From positions 2,597,001 to 2,661,000 of the forward strand of contig NZ_CP092282.1 of NCBI RefSeq assembly GCF_024972775.1: DNA of 64,000 bases. The letters run 5' to 3'. This DNA is from Dehalobacter sp. DCM (GTDB lineage: Bacteria > Bacillota > Desulfitobacteriia > Desulfitobacteriales > Syntrophobotulaceae). Position 1 is the first letter of the stretch; each line of letters begins with the position of its first letter. The notes under the pieces were generated by a model, which was not told the DNA's origin, did no database searches, and saw nothing but the letters and a program-made list of their open reading frames with translations. Made by a program: the position numbers and the translations under genes. Below are positions 37,957 through 47,359 of the stretch, piece by piece.

Positions 37957-38952
37957 TTATTTCTTTTTTAACCAGGCCATCATCGAACGAAGCTGCTGTC
38001 CAACCTTTTCAATCGGGTGCTCCGCATCGCGCCGTGTAATCGCATTGAATACGGGACGGCCAACTTGGTTCTCGGCAAGCCAGTTACGTGCAAAGACACC
38101 GTTTTGAATCTCAGAGAGTACTTTTTTCATTTCTTGGCGGGTTTCATCCGTAATGATCCGTCTGCCAATCATCAGATCCCCATATTGGGCGGTATCTGAA
38201 ACAGAATAGCGCATCCGGCTGATCCCGCCCTCGTACATCAAATCAACAATCAGTTTCAATTCATGCAGGCATTCGAAATACGCAATCTCCGGCTGATATC
38301 CCGCCTCTGTCAGCGTATCAAATCCGGCTCTGACCAGCTCAGATACGCCGCCGCAAAGGACAGCCTGCTCACCAAAGAGATCCGTCTCTGTTTCTTCAGC
38401 AAAGGTTGTCTCGATCAGTCCCGCACGTGTACAGCCAATGCCTTTGGCATAGGCCAGGGCGATTTGGTGGGCCTTTCCGGTGGCATCCTGATAAACTGCG
38501 ATGAGTCCGGGTGTCCCGGCACCTTCCGTATACGTACGGCGTACTAAATGACCTGGACTCTTCGGTGCAATCATCACAACATCAACATCAGCCGGGGGAA
38601 CAATCTGTCCGAAATGAATATTAAAACCGTGAGAAAAACAAAGTACTTTACCGGCGGTAAGATAGGGCGCAATTTCTTCACGATAGACTTTTGCTTGTGT
38701 TTCATCGGGGAGCAGAATCTGAATAACGTCTGCTTTGGCAGCCGCCTCGGAGACAGTCATAACGGTTAATCCGGCAGCTTCCGCTTCTTGTTTTCTCTGG
38801 CTGTTGGAGCGCAAGCCGATAATGACATTTAAACCGGATTCCTTCAAGTTTTGAGATTGCGCATGGCCTTGGCTTCCCCAGCCCATGACAGCGATGGTTT
38901 TCCCTTTTAAAAGTCCCAGATCAGCATCTTGATCATAATACATTGTAGCCAT
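37957..38952 (-). CDS. ilvC: Ketol-acid reductoisomerase (IlvC)
   Basis: Isomerises and reduces acetohydroxy acids in isoleucine and valine synthesis. The 331-residue class I enzyme has the dinucleotide motif [19 protein letters not shown], the [12 protein letters not shown] region, and the metal-binding [15 protein letters not shown] and [15 protein letters not shown]. It is the fourth gene of the operon. Confidence 0.97.
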   Translation of the reverse strand: MATMYYDQDADLGLLKGKTIAVMGWGSQGHAQSQNLKESGLNVIIGLRSNSQRKQEAEAAGLTVMTVSEAAAKADVIQILLPDETQAKVYREEIAPYLTAGKVLCFSHGFNIHFGQIVPPADVDVVMIAPKSPGHLVRRTYTEGAGTPGLIAVYQDATGKAHQIALAYAKGIGCTRAGLIETTFAEETETDLFGEQAVLCGGVSELVRAGFDTLTEAGYQPEIAYFECLHELKLIVDLMYEGGISRMRYSVSDTAQYGDLMIGRRIITDETRQEMKKVLSEIQNGVFARNWLAENQVGRPVFNAITRRDAEHPIEKVGQQLRSMMAWLKKK

Positions 38953-39038
38953 AATATTATCTCTCCTTAATATAAGTAATTTATTATTTATCGTTAACTA
39001 ATAGGTAACCCTCATATTATTGCTGCGCGCCTTGGTTT

Positions 39039-39524
39039 TCAGTTATTATCTGCTCTGGCAATGGCAATCTTCCCAGTACGGACCAGTTCCTGAATACCGT
39101 ATATCCGCATGGCTTTAATAAATGCGTTTATTTTATCTTCATCTCCTGTTAATTCGATGGTCAGACTGTTCCTGCCCATATCGACAACTCTTCCCCGGAA
39201 GATATCGGTGATTTGAAGCACTTCTAATCGTGTTTCCGCTTTTGTTTTAACACGAATCAGGGCCAGTTCTCTGTCAACGACAGCTTCATTGCTCAGGTTC
39301 GTCACTTTATGCACCACCACAAGTTTATGCAGCTGCTTGGTAACCTGTTCAATGACCTGACTGTCACCCTCCACCACGATCGTCATCACGGACAGCTCCG
39401 GATTTTCGGTCTGACATACCGTCAGACTATAGATGTTGTAGCCCCGGCGGGAAAAGAGTCCGGATACTCTGGCCAGGACGCCTGGATCATTTTCGACCAC
39501 AACCGCAAGTGTATGCAGCATCAC
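39039..39524 (-). CDS. ilvN: Acetolactate synthase small regulatory subunit (IlvN/IlvH)
   Basis: The 161-residue product has an N-terminal ACT domain, LAVVVENDPGVLARVSGLFSR with GYNIYSLTV, and a C-terminal domain, as in valine-sensitive regulatory subunits. It overlaps the end of ilvB by four bases, so the subunits are coupled. Confidence 0.95.
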   Translation of the reverse strand: MMLHTLAVVVENDPGVLARVSGLFSRRGYNIYSLTVCQTENPELSVMTIVVEGDSQVIEQVTKQLHKLVVVHKVTNLSNEAVVDRELALIRVKTKAETRLEVLQITDIFRGRVVDMGRNSLTIELTGDEDKINAFIKAMRIYGIQELVRTGKIAIARADNN

Positions 39525-41272
39525 TTTTCTCCCTCCAGTATCTCAGTAATTCCCTGTCCGGCGGGTACAAACGGAAGTACGACTTCGTCCGGTGATATAG
39601 TAAAATCAACAATGAATGGTCCTTTCGTCTCAATGGCCGTTTTTAGCGCATATTCTATCTGCTCCGGACTGTCAACGCGCAAGCCTTTAATGCCATAGGC
39701 ATCCGCAAGTTTGACAAAATCCGGGTTGGCATCCAGTTGGATCTGGCTAAAACGCTCATTGAACAGAACTTTTTGCATTTGCCTTACCATCCCCAGAACA
39801 CCGTTATTCATCAGAATTATTTTAATCGGTAATGCATATTGAACGGCTGTTGCTAATTCATGGATACTCATCTGTAATGAACCGTCGCCAGTTACCAGAA
39901 AAACTAGATTATCCGGTTCGGCAAATTGAGCGCCGATTGCTGCCGGCAGACCAAATCCCATCGTCCCTAAACCGGCGCTGGTTATGAACTGCTTAGCCCG
40001 GGTTACCGGGTAAAACTGGGCTGCCCACATCTGATGCTGCCCAACATCCGTCACGACGATCGTATCCTCCGGGCTTAGTTTTCCCATCGCTTCCAGAATC
40101 ATTTGCGGATTGAGGTGACCGTCCGGTTCATAACCCAAAGGGTATTGTTTTTGCCAGGCACGCAGCTTCATCCACCACGGATCGATTTCCGGCGGGCTTG
40201 CTTTTAGAAGGAACTCCTCCAAAACCAACTTGGCATCGCCGACGATGGGGATATTGGCACGAATGACTTTTCCTATTTCCGCCGGATCGATATCAATATG
40301 GATAACTTTTGCCTTCGTTGCAAACCGGTGTTTCAGACCACTGGTGACCCGATCGTCAAAACGAACACCAATGGCGAGCAAAAGATCACATTCATCGATA
40401 GCCAGGTTTGCGGTTATCGTGCCATGCATTCCGACCATCCCCAGATGGTTCGGATGTGTGGACGGAAGACTGCCGATTCCCATGAGGGTGGTAACCACCG
40501 GAATATTGGCTTTCTCGATCAAATCTCGCAGCCCTTTCTCCGCTCGTGAGGTGATAACGCCTCCCCCGGCATAAACCACCGGTTTCTTGCTTTGAGCTAA
40601 TGCTTTGGCAGCTTCAGCAATTTGCCCGGCATTGCCTTTGGTAAAAAACTTATAGCTTTTCAAGGCTACTTTAGAAGGATAAGAATCCGAGGCATCCGCG
40701 GCCATAATATTTTTGGGAAGGTCAATCAGAACAGGACCGGGGCGCCCGGTACCGGCGATATAAAAAGCTTCCTTGACAATACGGGGTATATCCCTCGCAT
40801 CCTTGACCAAGTAAGAATGTTTGGTAATCGGCATCGTTATACCCGTAATATCTACTTCCTGGAAGGAATCTGTTCCTAGAAGGTGTGTAGAAACTTGACC
40901 CGTCAGAATAACAACCGGTATAGAATCCATATACGCATTGGCGATACCCGTAACCATATTTGCCGCTCCGGGTCCGGAAGTAGCCAGACAGACACCCACC
41001 TTGCCACTGACCCTGGCATAAGCATCGGCTGCATGGACCGCACTCTGTTCATGCCGCGGCAGGATGTGGCGAATCGAGCTATCCAGAAGAGCATCATAAA
41101 GCGCGAGCAATGAACCTCCGGGATAACCGAAGATCAGTTCGACTCCTTCCTGCTCCAACACATCAAGTAAGGCTTTGGCGCCATTGTACGTATCTCTGGC
41201 AAGACTTTCTTCATCTTCCCAGGTAATTTCGGGGTCTCTGGCAATTAATTTTTCATCTTTTGTTTGGTCCAT
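39521..41272 (-). CDS. ilvB: Acetolactate synthase large catalytic subunit (IlvB)
   Basis: Thiamine-diphosphate enzyme that makes acetolactate and acetohydroxybutyrate. The 583-residue product has the catalytic glutamate in LPRHEQSAVHAADAYAR, FAD-domain features, and the ThDP motif GDGSLQMSIHELATA to NN. An N-terminal extension of about 25 residues, rich in charged residues, precedes the usual start. Two bases separate it from ilvD. Confidence 0.96.
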   Translation of the reverse strand: MDQTKDEKLIARDPEITWEDEESLARDTYNGAKALLDVLEQEGVELIFGYPGGSLLALYDALLDSSIRHILPRHEQSAVHAADAYARVSGKVGVCLATSGPGAANMVTGIANAYMDSIPVVILTGQVSTHLLGTDSFQEVDITGITMPITKHSYLVKDARDIPRIVKEAFYIAGTGRPGPVLIDLPKNIMAADASDSYPSKVALKSYKFFTKGNAGQIAEAAKALAQSKKPVVYAGGGVITSRAEKGLRDLIEKANIPVVTTLMGIGSLPSTHPNHLGMVGMHGTITANLAIDECDLLLAIGVRFDDRVTSGLKHRFATKAKVIHIDIDPAEIGKVIRANIPIVGDAKLVLEEFLLKASPPEIDPWWMKLRAWQKQYPLGYEPDGHLNPQMILEAMGKLSPEDTIVVTDVGQHQMWAAQFYPVTRAKQFITSAGLGTMGFGLPAAIGAQFAEPDNLVFLVTGDGSLQMSIHELATAVQYALPIKIILMNNGVLGMVRQMQKVLFNERFSQIQLDANPDFVKLADAYGIKGLRVDSPEQIEYALKTAIETKGPFIVDFTISPDEVVLPFVPAGQGITEILEGEK

Positions 41273-41274
41273 AT

Positions 41275-42975
41275 TTACGAGTCCCCCTTAACTGTTCGGA
41301 ATGCTGCTCCTTTGTTGGCAGATTGTACAAAGCGGACGTAACGCCCGAGATATCCTGTACGGCCGGCGATTTGATTCGTTCTTTCCAAACCTTTCTCCGA
41401 CGAATAATTCTTTCTTCTCTCTATCTTTTGTTCCTCCGGCAGCAGCCAATCAATCGTTCTATTGGCTAAATCAATACGAATAATGTCGCCATTTTCTATG
41501 AAAGCGATTTCGCCACCTAAAGCGGCTTCCGGCGATATATGTCCGATCGATAGACCTCGGCTCCCTCCGGAAAACCGTCCGTCTGTGAGAAGGGCGACAG
41601 ATGAATCCAGCCCCATACCGGCTAGCATCGCCGTCGGTCCAAGCATTTCTCTCATCCCCGGACCGCCTTTTGGTCCTTCATAACGAATGATACAGACATC
41701 GCCGGCTTGAATGACACCACTGCGTATCGCTTCGGCCGCTGCATCCTCCCCGTCATAGACCTTGGCTGCTCCTTCAAAAACGATATTCCGGTCTGCCAAA
41801 GCACCTACTTTAATGACAGCTCCTTCCGGGGCGAAATTACCAAATAAGGCACGCAAACCGCCTTCGTGGGAATACGGATCATTAAGCGGTCGGATAACCT
41901 GTGAATTCTTAACCTCGGCGTTTTTAAGTCTTTCAGTCATTGAACAGCCGGATACTGTCATTCCGGAGCCGTCAAATAAACCCGCTTCAATGAGGCTCTT
42001 AAGCACGGCGCTGATACCGCCCGCCTCATTCAAATCCACTAAATAGTGCCCGCCGACGGCAGGACTCAATTTGCATATTTGAGGTGTCTTATCACTGATC
42101 GTATTAATATCCGCCAAGTCAAAGGCAATATCCCCTTCATAAGCAATGGCAGGCAGATGAAGAATGGTATTGGTTGAACAGCCAAGAGCCATATCCGCAG
42201 CTATCCCGTTCATAATGGCCGTTTTCGTCACAATATCTCGCGGGCGAATATCGTTTCTTAACAGTTCCATGACCTGGTAACCACTCTCTTTAGCCAGTCT
42301 GATTCTATCCGAATAGACAGCCGGGATCGTGCCGTTTCCAGGCAAGGCCATGCCTATAGCTTCTGTCAGGCAATTCATCGAATTGGCCGTAAACATGCCG
42401 GCACAGGAACCACATGTCGGGCAAGCTGTTTTCTCCAGTCCCTGCAGCCATTCTTCACCTTCTTGACCACTAACAACCTTACCGACACCTTCATAGACGG
42501 TGATAAAATCCACCGTCTTTCCTTCATGACGGCCCGGAAGCATTGGGCCTCCGCTGATGACTATTGACGGGAGGTTCAGCCGCATTGCAGCCATCAGCAT
42601 ACCGGGGACAATTTTGTCACAGCTGGGTATGAATACCAACGCATCCACTGCGTGGGCTCTGGCCATAATTTCAACAGAATCGGTTATCAACTCGCGGCTG
42701 GCCAAGGAAAAATGCATGCCGGTATGTCCCATGGCTATGCCGTCACACACCCCAATTGTTGAGAATTCGAGCGGCGTCCCGCCGTTTTCGCGAACTCCCG
42801 CTTTTACAGCCTCTGCCAATTGACGGAGATGCATATGACCGGGAACAAATTCATTAAATGAATTAACAACACCGATGATCGGTTTTGTAATCTCGCGATC
42901 TGTTAGTCCAAGCGCCCTCAAAAGTGACCGTTGCGGTGCCCTATCAATTCCTGTTTTAATTAAGTCACTGTTCAT
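41275..42975 (-). CDS. ilvD: Dihydroxy-acid dehydratase (IlvD)
   Basis: Iron-sulfur dehydratase, penultimate step of valine and isoleucine synthesis. The product (566 residues) has the cluster cysteines in [12 protein letters not shown] and [18 protein letters not shown], and the C-terminal [21 protein letters not shown]. The second ATG (42973-42975) is preferred, since AAAGGA lies eight bases upstream; the ATG at 42984 touches that ribosome site. First gene of the ilv-leu operon. Confidence 0.96.
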   Translation of the reverse strand: MNSDLIKTGIDRAPQRSLLRALGLTDREITKPIIGVVNSFNEFVPGHMHLRQLAEAVKAGVRENGGTPLEFSTIGVCDGIAMGHTGMHFSLASRELITDSVEIMARAHAVDALVFIPSCDKIVPGMLMAAMRLNLPSIVISGGPMLPGRHEGKTVDFITVYEGVGKVVSGQEGEEWLQGLEKTACPTCGSCAGMFTANSMNCLTEAIGMALPGNGTIPAVYSDRIRLAKESGYQVMELLRNDIRPRDIVTKTAIMNGIAADMALGCSTNTILHLPAIAYEGDIAFDLADINTISDKTPQICKLSPAVGGHYLVDLNEAGGISAVLKSLIEAGLFDGSGMTVSGCSMTERLKNAEVKNSQVIRPLNDPYSHEGGLRALFGNFAPEGAVIKVGALADRNIVFEGAAKVYDGEDAAAEAIRSGVIQAGDVCIIRYEGPKGGPGMREMLGPTAMLAGMGLDSSVALLTDGRFSGGSRGLSIGHISPEAALGGEIAFIENGDIIRIDLANRTIDWLLPEEQKIERRKNYSSEKGLERTNQIAGRTGYLGRYVRFVQSANKGAAFRTVKGDS

Positions 42976-43030
42976 AAAGAGCATCCTTTCTATTTCAATT
43001 ATGGTATCATAGTAGTGTCTTATCTAATAA

Positions 43031-43060
43031 ATTATATCACATCTGGTGGTGGTCTGTTAA
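43031..43060 (-). promoter_or_regulatory. Proximal promoter of the ilv-leu operon
   Basis: On the minus strand TTAACA (43055-43060) and a perfect TATAAT (43031-43036) with 18-base spacing, about 55 bases before ilvD. Confidence 0.65.
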
Positions 43061-43084
43061 AAAAACAGGCAACCTCTCATTAAC

Positions 43085-43098
43085 TGTGTTATAACACA
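43085..43098. promoter_or_regulatory. Perfect palindrome between the two ilvD promoters
   Basis: TGTGTTATAACACA, a perfect 14-base palindrome, lies between the distal and proximal promoters, about 25 bases upstream of the proximal -35. It has the shape of a repressor or activator operator. The cognate protein is unknown. It is not a T-box: no GGTGGNACCGCG motif occurs in this leader. Confidence 0.5.
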
Positions 43099-43114
43099 AC
43101 CGATAATTAGTCCT

Positions 43115-43143
43115 AGTGTATATGATACAGTTTTCCATGTCAA
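43115..43143 (-). promoter_or_regulatory. Distal promoter of the ilv-leu operon
   Basis: On the minus strand a perfect TTGACA (43138-43143) and TACACT (43115-43120) with 17-base spacing. Transcription from it would cross the palindrome at 43085-43098. Confidence 0.55.
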
Positions 43144-43235
43144 TACTTCCCTCGCTAATTTACTTGAAATTATCGAATATTATTGATACAAAATCACCGT
43201 ACCAATTGAGGTGATTACAGTGTTAAGGTACACTA

Positions 43236-43314
43236 GTGTACTGTCTCGTAGATATTTGGAATTACTGCGCCGAATAAATTTTCAGCAAACCTAATTGTCA
43301 GCGAGACAGTACAC
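43236..43314. repeat. Small element with 13-base perfect terminal inverted repeats
   Basis: GTGTACTGTCTCG (43236-43248) and CGAGACAGTACAC (43302-43314) bound a 79-base segment in the ilvD-hom intergenic region. The left arm overlaps another perfect palindrome, GTACACTAGTGTAC (43228-43241). No coding frame. It could be a degenerate insertion-sequence remnant, a MITE, or a large hairpin. Confidence 0.6.
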
Positions 43315-43403
43315 GAGGTATTCTTTCTTCTTTTCAGGTAATATAATAGGTAATATAATAGGAAATTTAATGGCTAAATCCAAGTAAATTCTGTGAAACT
43401 ACC

Positions 43404-43432
43404 TTGTCAAAATAGGATTGCCTTGGTATAAT
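43404..43432 (+). promoter_or_regulatory. Sigma-A promoter of hom
   Basis: TTGTCA (43404-43409) and a perfect TATAAT (43427-43432) with 17-base spacing, 60 bases before hom. The flanking ACCTTGTCAA equals part of the family 1 element end. Confidence 0.8.
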
Positions 43433-43491
43433 GTCCACTATATAAATACATATGTGCACCTACAGAGGATTTAATATGAGGAGGTCAGACT

Positions 43492-44781
43492 ATGAGAAAA
43501 ATTACTATAGGATTGCTTGGGTTTGGTACTGTCGGTTCGGGTACCGCCGCTATTCTTGAAAATAATCGCTATGACATTTCTACACGTTCCAATACGGAAA
43601 TAGTTATTAAAAAAGCGTTAGTCCGGGATATCCGTAAGCAAAGACCGGGAGCAGAGCATATCACTCTGACCAATGACCCGAATGAGATACTGGAAGACCC
43701 GGAAATCGATATTGTTGTTGAGCTTATCGGTGGTATTGAACCCGCTCGCTCTTATATCCTTCAGGCTTTAAATAACGGCAAAAATGTCGTAACGGCAAAT
43801 AAAGATTTGCTGGCTGAATCCGGTGAAGAGTTGCTGGAAGCAGCAAGAGTGAATGGCCGCGATTTGTATTTCGAGGCCAGTGTCGCCGGCGGGATCCCGA
43901 TTATTGCCGCACTCCGCCAATCATTAACCGCCAATAAAATCACTTCCCTGGTGGGGATTATCAATGGCACGACTAACTATATCCTATCCGCAATGACCGA
44001 ACAGGGGCGGGATTTTGCCGATGTATTGAAAGAAGCGCAGGAATTAGGCTATGCTGAAGCAGATCCTGTCTCTGATGTCGAAGGGCTTGATGCCGGTCGA
44101 AAACTGGCGATCCTCGCCTCTCTTGCTTTCAACACACGCGTAACGTTTCATGATGTCTATGCCGAGGGAATTTCAAACATATCTTCAGCCGATATCCGGT
44201 ATGCCGATGAATTAGGCTGTGTGATCAAGCTTTTAGCTATAGGCAAACATCAAGAAAGCGGTGTAGAAGTCCGCGTGCACCCTGCTATTCTTCCTAAGCG
44301 CCATCCATTAGCGAATATCAATGGTGTCTATAACGCCATTTATGTCACAGGGGATGCCATCGGCGAAACGATGTTTTATGGGAAAGGTGCAGGCGCCTAT
44401 CCAACCGGAAGCTCCGTCGTCGCGGATATCATTCAGATCACCCGAAACATGAATGCCGGATCAGAGGGTATCTTGAATTGCAGCTGTTATAATCATTATC
44501 CCATTATTGCACGCGATAATTTCACCACCGGCTATTATATCCGCTTAAAAGTGAAAGATGAGCCCAAAGTATTTGCGACTCTCGCTTTATTCTTTGCCGA
44601 AGCGGGGATTAGTTTTAACTCGATTATCCAGAAACCAAGACAGGACAAGAGCGCCGAAATCGTCCTGGTGACTCACCCCTGCCGAGAGGGGCAGCTCCAA
44701 CAAGCCCTGCACTCTGTCAATGCATACGATAAACTGGATAAAGTATATAATGTCCTCCGGTTTGAAACAAATGCAATCTAG
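43492..44781 (+). CDS. hom: Homoserine dehydrogenase (Hom)
   Basis: Reduces aspartate semialdehyde to homoserine for threonine and methionine. The 429-residue product has the NAD(P) fold GLLGFGTVGSGTAAIL, the catalytic region GIINGTTNYILSAM and DPVSDVEGLDAGRKLAILA, and a C-terminal ACT domain (about 350-429) for threonine feedback. GAGGAGG precedes the ATG. Its stop codon TAG (44779-44781) lies on the first bases of a family 1 repeat. thrB follows about 400 bases later. Confidence 0.97.
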   Translation: MRKITIGLLGFGTVGSGTAAILENNRYDISTRSNTEIVIKKALVRDIRKQRPGAEHITLTNDPNEILEDPEIDIVVELIGGIEPARSYILQALNNGKNVVTANKDLLAESGEELLEAARVNGRDLYFEASVAGGIPIIAALRQSLTANKITSLVGIINGTTNYILSAMTEQGRDFADVLKEAQELGYAEADPVSDVEGLDAGRKLAILASLAFNTRVTFHDVYAEGISNISSADIRYADELGCVIKLLAIGKHQESGVEVRVHPAILPKRHPLANINGVYNAIYVTGDAIGETMFYGKGAGAYPTGSSVVADIIQITRNMNAGSEGILNCSCYNHYPIIARDNFTTGYYIRLKVKDEPKVFATLALFFAEAGISFNSIIQKPRQDKSAEIVLVTHPCREGQLQQALHSVNAYDKLDKVYNVLRFETNAI

Positions 44782-44940
44782 TACCTTGTTAACTCTAAAA
44801 TTATAATATAATGGCGAGCAGATTTTTTGTAAGACAAGGCGGAGGATTGAGTCATACCGAGCGTATGGGGATTGACGACAACGCAGTATTACAAAAAATC
44901 TGCCGTCAGGATATATAAGATTTAGGGTTAACATGGTACT
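44780..44940 (+). repeat. Family 1 inverted-repeat element, copy B
   Basis: 161 bases, starting AGTACCTTGTTAACTCTAAA and ending with its near complement TTTAGGGTTAACATGGTACT (18 of 20 pair). Inside are second arms GCAGATTTTTTGTAA and TTACAAAAAATCTGC. A 35-codon frame (start MASRFFVRQGGG) and a TATAAT box occur at the same place in copy C. The element overlaps the last two bases of the hom stop codon. Confidence 0.85.
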
Positions 44941-45003
44941 AATACGACACATTTTCTAGTTTACTTCCGGCGACGAATGGGTTAGAATTTATTAAGAAAT
45001 CCT

Positions 45004-45030
45004 GGCTGGTGCCATGCTTTGGCACCAGCC
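45004..45030. terminator. Strong hairpin between hom and thrB
   Basis: Ten-base perfect stem GGCTGGTGCC (45004-45013) and GGCACCAGCC (45021-45030) plus one A-T pair, five-base loop. Only TT follows on the plus strand, so it may be a weak terminator, a pause site or an mRNA-stabilising structure. It could separate hom from thrB expression. Confidence 0.4.
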
Positions 45031-45177
45031 TTCGATACGCTTAGCGTGAAAAGAAAGCACGATTACTTTCTGGCAAAACAACACAACTTGGCACACCGAA
45101 TACCATGTCCGTATAGAATCAGCATTCTATATGTTAACCTCATCATGGTAACCTGCCGTAATACTTTGGAGGAAATG

Positions 45178-46089
45178 ATGTTTCACGTAAAAGTACCCGC
45201 GACTTCAGCAAATTTAGGTCCTGGCTTTGATTGCATGGGACTGGCATTAACGTTGTACAATAACTTTTATGCAGAAAAGAGCGATAAACTGGAGTTTATC
45301 CTCAAAGGGACCTATACCCAAAACATACCCACTGATGAAAGAAATTTATTATGGCGCACCGCATGCCGTCTTTGGAAAAAGATTGATTATACACCTACCC
45401 CTTTAAGGATTACGCTTGATAGCTGTGTACCGCCGGCTCGCGGTCTTGGCAGCAGTTCGACTGCTGTCGTCGGCGGTCTGATGATTGCCAATGCGGTTGC
45501 CGGTAATCCGCTGGATCGTTTTGAACTGCTCAAACTTGCTTCGGAGATCGAAGGGCATCCGGACAATGTTACGCCGGCTATCTGCGGTGGGATCACGTTG
45601 ACTGTCATGACAAAAGATGTTCTTATTCCCAGATGCCTGGCAAAAAATCCATTATTCAAGTCAGTTGTTGTCATACCGGATATCCTGGTAGAAACGGAGA
45701 AAGCACGGAAGATACTTCCAGCCAGCGTATCCCGTGCCGATGTCATTTATAATGCTTCCCGTGTCGGTCTCTTAGTTGATGCCTTCATTAATGAAGAGTA
45801 TTCTTTGCTGGCTGTAGCAACTCAAGATAAGATCCACCAGAACCAGCGAGCGTCTCTGATCCCAGGGATGACAGATGCACTAAACTCAGCGGTTGAAGCC
45901 GGTGCTTATGGTGCAGCCCTTAGCGGCTCAGGCCCTACCTTGATCGCCTTCTGCCCCGACGGCAATGTAGACACGGTTGCCGAGACAATGAAAGCGGTGT
46001 TAAGCAAGCATTCCCTAAGCTCTGTGACAATGGCACTGGACGTAGACTCTGAAGGTGCTGTATTAACCACAACATCGTCATCTTATTAA
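45178..46089 (+). CDS. thrB: Homoserine kinase (ThrB)
   Basis: Phosphorylates homoserine for threonine synthesis. The 303-residue GHMP-family product begins MFHVKVPATSANLGPGFDCMG, has the ATP loop PPARGLGSSSTAVVGG, and the C-terminal GAYGAALSGSGPTLIAF. The second ATG (45178) is preferred with GGAGG at 45168-45172; an in-frame extension to 45019 is not credible. thrC is not in the window. Confidence 0.95.
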   Translation: MFHVKVPATSANLGPGFDCMGLALTLYNNFYAEKSDKLEFILKGTYTQNIPTDERNLLWRTACRLWKKIDYTPTPLRITLDSCVPPARGLGSSSTAVVGGLMIANAVAGNPLDRFELLKLASEIEGHPDNVTPAICGGITLTVMTKDVLIPRCLAKNPLFKSVVVIPDILVETEKARKILPASVSRADVIYNASRVGLLVDAFINEEYSLLAVATQDKIHQNQRASLIPGMTDALNSAVEAGAYGAALSGSGPTLIAFCPDGNVDTVAETMKAVLSKHSLSSVTMALDVDSEGAVLTTTSSSY

Positions 46090-46140
46090 GAATAGAATAG
46101 AATTTTATGACAAGTTAACCTATACTGCATTCCAATGCAT

Positions 46141-46186
46141 AATAAACTTCTTCATCGGGTTATTTAATACGACGAAGAAGTTTATT
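46141..46186. terminator. Terminator hairpin after thrB
   Basis: Arms AATAAACTTCTTC (46141-46153) and GAAGAAGTTTATT (46174-46186) are perfect complements, extended inward past one mismatch. TCATTTTC follows. Placed 50 bases after thrB, facing the next terminator of the convergent gene. Confidence 0.7.
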
Positions 46187-46230
46187 TCATTTTCATAGTG
46201 TATCTTTTTTCAAAAGAATTGGTCTATTAA

Positions 46231-46262
46231 ATAAAAAACCTTCCCAGAAGCCCGGGAAGGTT
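46231..46262 (-). terminator. Rho-independent terminator after the zinc-ribbon gene
   Basis: On the minus strand AACCTTCCC pairs with GGGAAGGTT (46254-46262 and 46237-46245), followed by TTTTTTATTT. It lies 26 bases after the stop of the gene at 46289. Confidence 0.88.
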
Positions 46263-46288
46263 GCTTATTGCTTTACAGGGATATATTC

Positions 46289-46588
46289 TTACCAGTTGCT
46301 TTTCCGAGACTGGAAGCAATCACGGCAATATACCGGCTTATCGCCTGACGGTTGGAAAGGAACAGTTGTTTCCTGTCCACAAGCGGCACAGACTGCAGGG
46401 AACATTTCGCGCTGTTGACGGCCATAACCACTATTGCCTCTGGTTTGAGCTTTTCTTGCAGCACGGCAAGCCGGGCAGCGGCCAGGTTCATTGGTGAAGC
46501 CTTTTTCAGCATAGAATTCTTGTTCTGACGCAGAAAAAGTAAACTCGGCTCCACATTCCTTACAGGTTAACACTTTGTCTTCAAACAT
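46289..46588 (-). CDS. Zinc-ribbon domain protein (four CxxC motifs)
   Basis: The 99-residue product has two zinc ribbons: CKECGAEF with CPACRAARK, then CAACGQETTVPF with CRDCFQSRK. This is a common Firmicutes arrangement (zf-trcl-like plus a CxxC-x-CxxC ribbon). Its role is unknown; nucleic-acid or protein binding is likely. It is monocistronic, with a ribosome site AGGAGG and a strong terminator. Confidence 0.88.
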   Translation of the reverse strand: MFEDKVLTCKECGAEFTFSASEQEFYAEKGFTNEPGRCPACRAARKAQTRGNSGYGRQQREMFPAVCAACGQETTVPFQPSGDKPVYCRDCFQSRKSNW

Positions 46589-46772
46589 TAAAAAAAACCT
46601 CCTGAATATATTGCCCGTTGCCAGGGAAGTTTCGTGCTTCCTAAGCTTTAGGCTTTCAGAAAGTCGTACGTAAATCCATCCACAATACTAACGAGCATAA
46701 GTAATTATAACGCAAATATAAAACCGAGTCAATCTGTTTTAGAAAATTTTGCATTTTGAACGAACACGTTGA

Positions 46773-47264
46773 CTAACTGCATTTTTCGATAACATCATCC
46801 AGGATCTGAACAGCCTCTTCATGCGCCAGTCCTTTGACTTCCATCATTTCGCTGATAAAGACTTGACAGGCATTATTCAACATCTTGGTATCATCATTTC
46901 CAAGTTTATTAAAGAGTCTTTTCCGGGTCAAATCGCGAATAATTTCCCGTTCCAAGAAAATATCGCCGCTTTTTATTTTCTTCTTATTAAGTTCACTGCA
47001 ATAGCGTTGGTTCTCAAACATGACCGGATCTGTTTTTTCGGCATAGAAACCGGTTAAAATCGTTTCAATGACTTCAGAGTCAACCAGATACCGGATGCCT
47101 AAGGTATCCGCACGATCAACAGGGATAGAAACCTGCATCCTTTCCTTCGGTATACTGATGGTATAGCACAATTTCATATCCCCTAATATTTGATTTTTTA
47201 CAATATCTTCAATAATACAGGTCCCATACAACGGGTATAGTACTTTATCCCCTTTTATAAACAT
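46773..47264 (-). CDS. CarD/CdnL-like transcriptional regulator
   Basis: The 163-residue product begins MFIKGDKVLYPLYGTCIIEDI, the RNA-polymerase-interacting Tudor-like domain of CarD proteins, and has a helical C-terminal domain ending in VKGLAHEEAVQILDDVIEKC. CarD proteins bind the RNA polymerase beta subunit and stabilise open complexes. The start is chosen with GGGGGC upstream; in-frame ATGs further up would add 15 or 20 residues. Confidence 0.9.
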   Translation of the reverse strand: MFIKGDKVLYPLYGTCIIEDIVKNQILGDMKLCYTISIPKERMQVSIPVDRADTLGIRYLVDSEVIETILTGFYAEKTDPVMFENQRYCSELNKKKIKSGDIFLEREIIRDLTRKRLFNKLGNDDTKMLNNACQVFISEMMEVKGLAHEEAVQILDDVIEKCS

Positions 47265-47359
47265 GTCATTTGCCCCCATTGATCTTTCTGATGTAATTAT
47301 ATCACGAAAAAGGCAAAATAACAAATTAGTTTATCATATACCAAAATTTGTGTCAATTA

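Noticed and set aside
42976-43200. T-box or leader-peptide attenuator before ilvD
   Set aside because: No GGTGGNACCGCG motif, no terminator directly before the gene, and no short frame rich in Leu, Ile or Val codons.
44955-44985. Further fragment of the family 2 element after hom
   Set aside because: Only TTCCGGCGAC and scattered bases match; too short to call.
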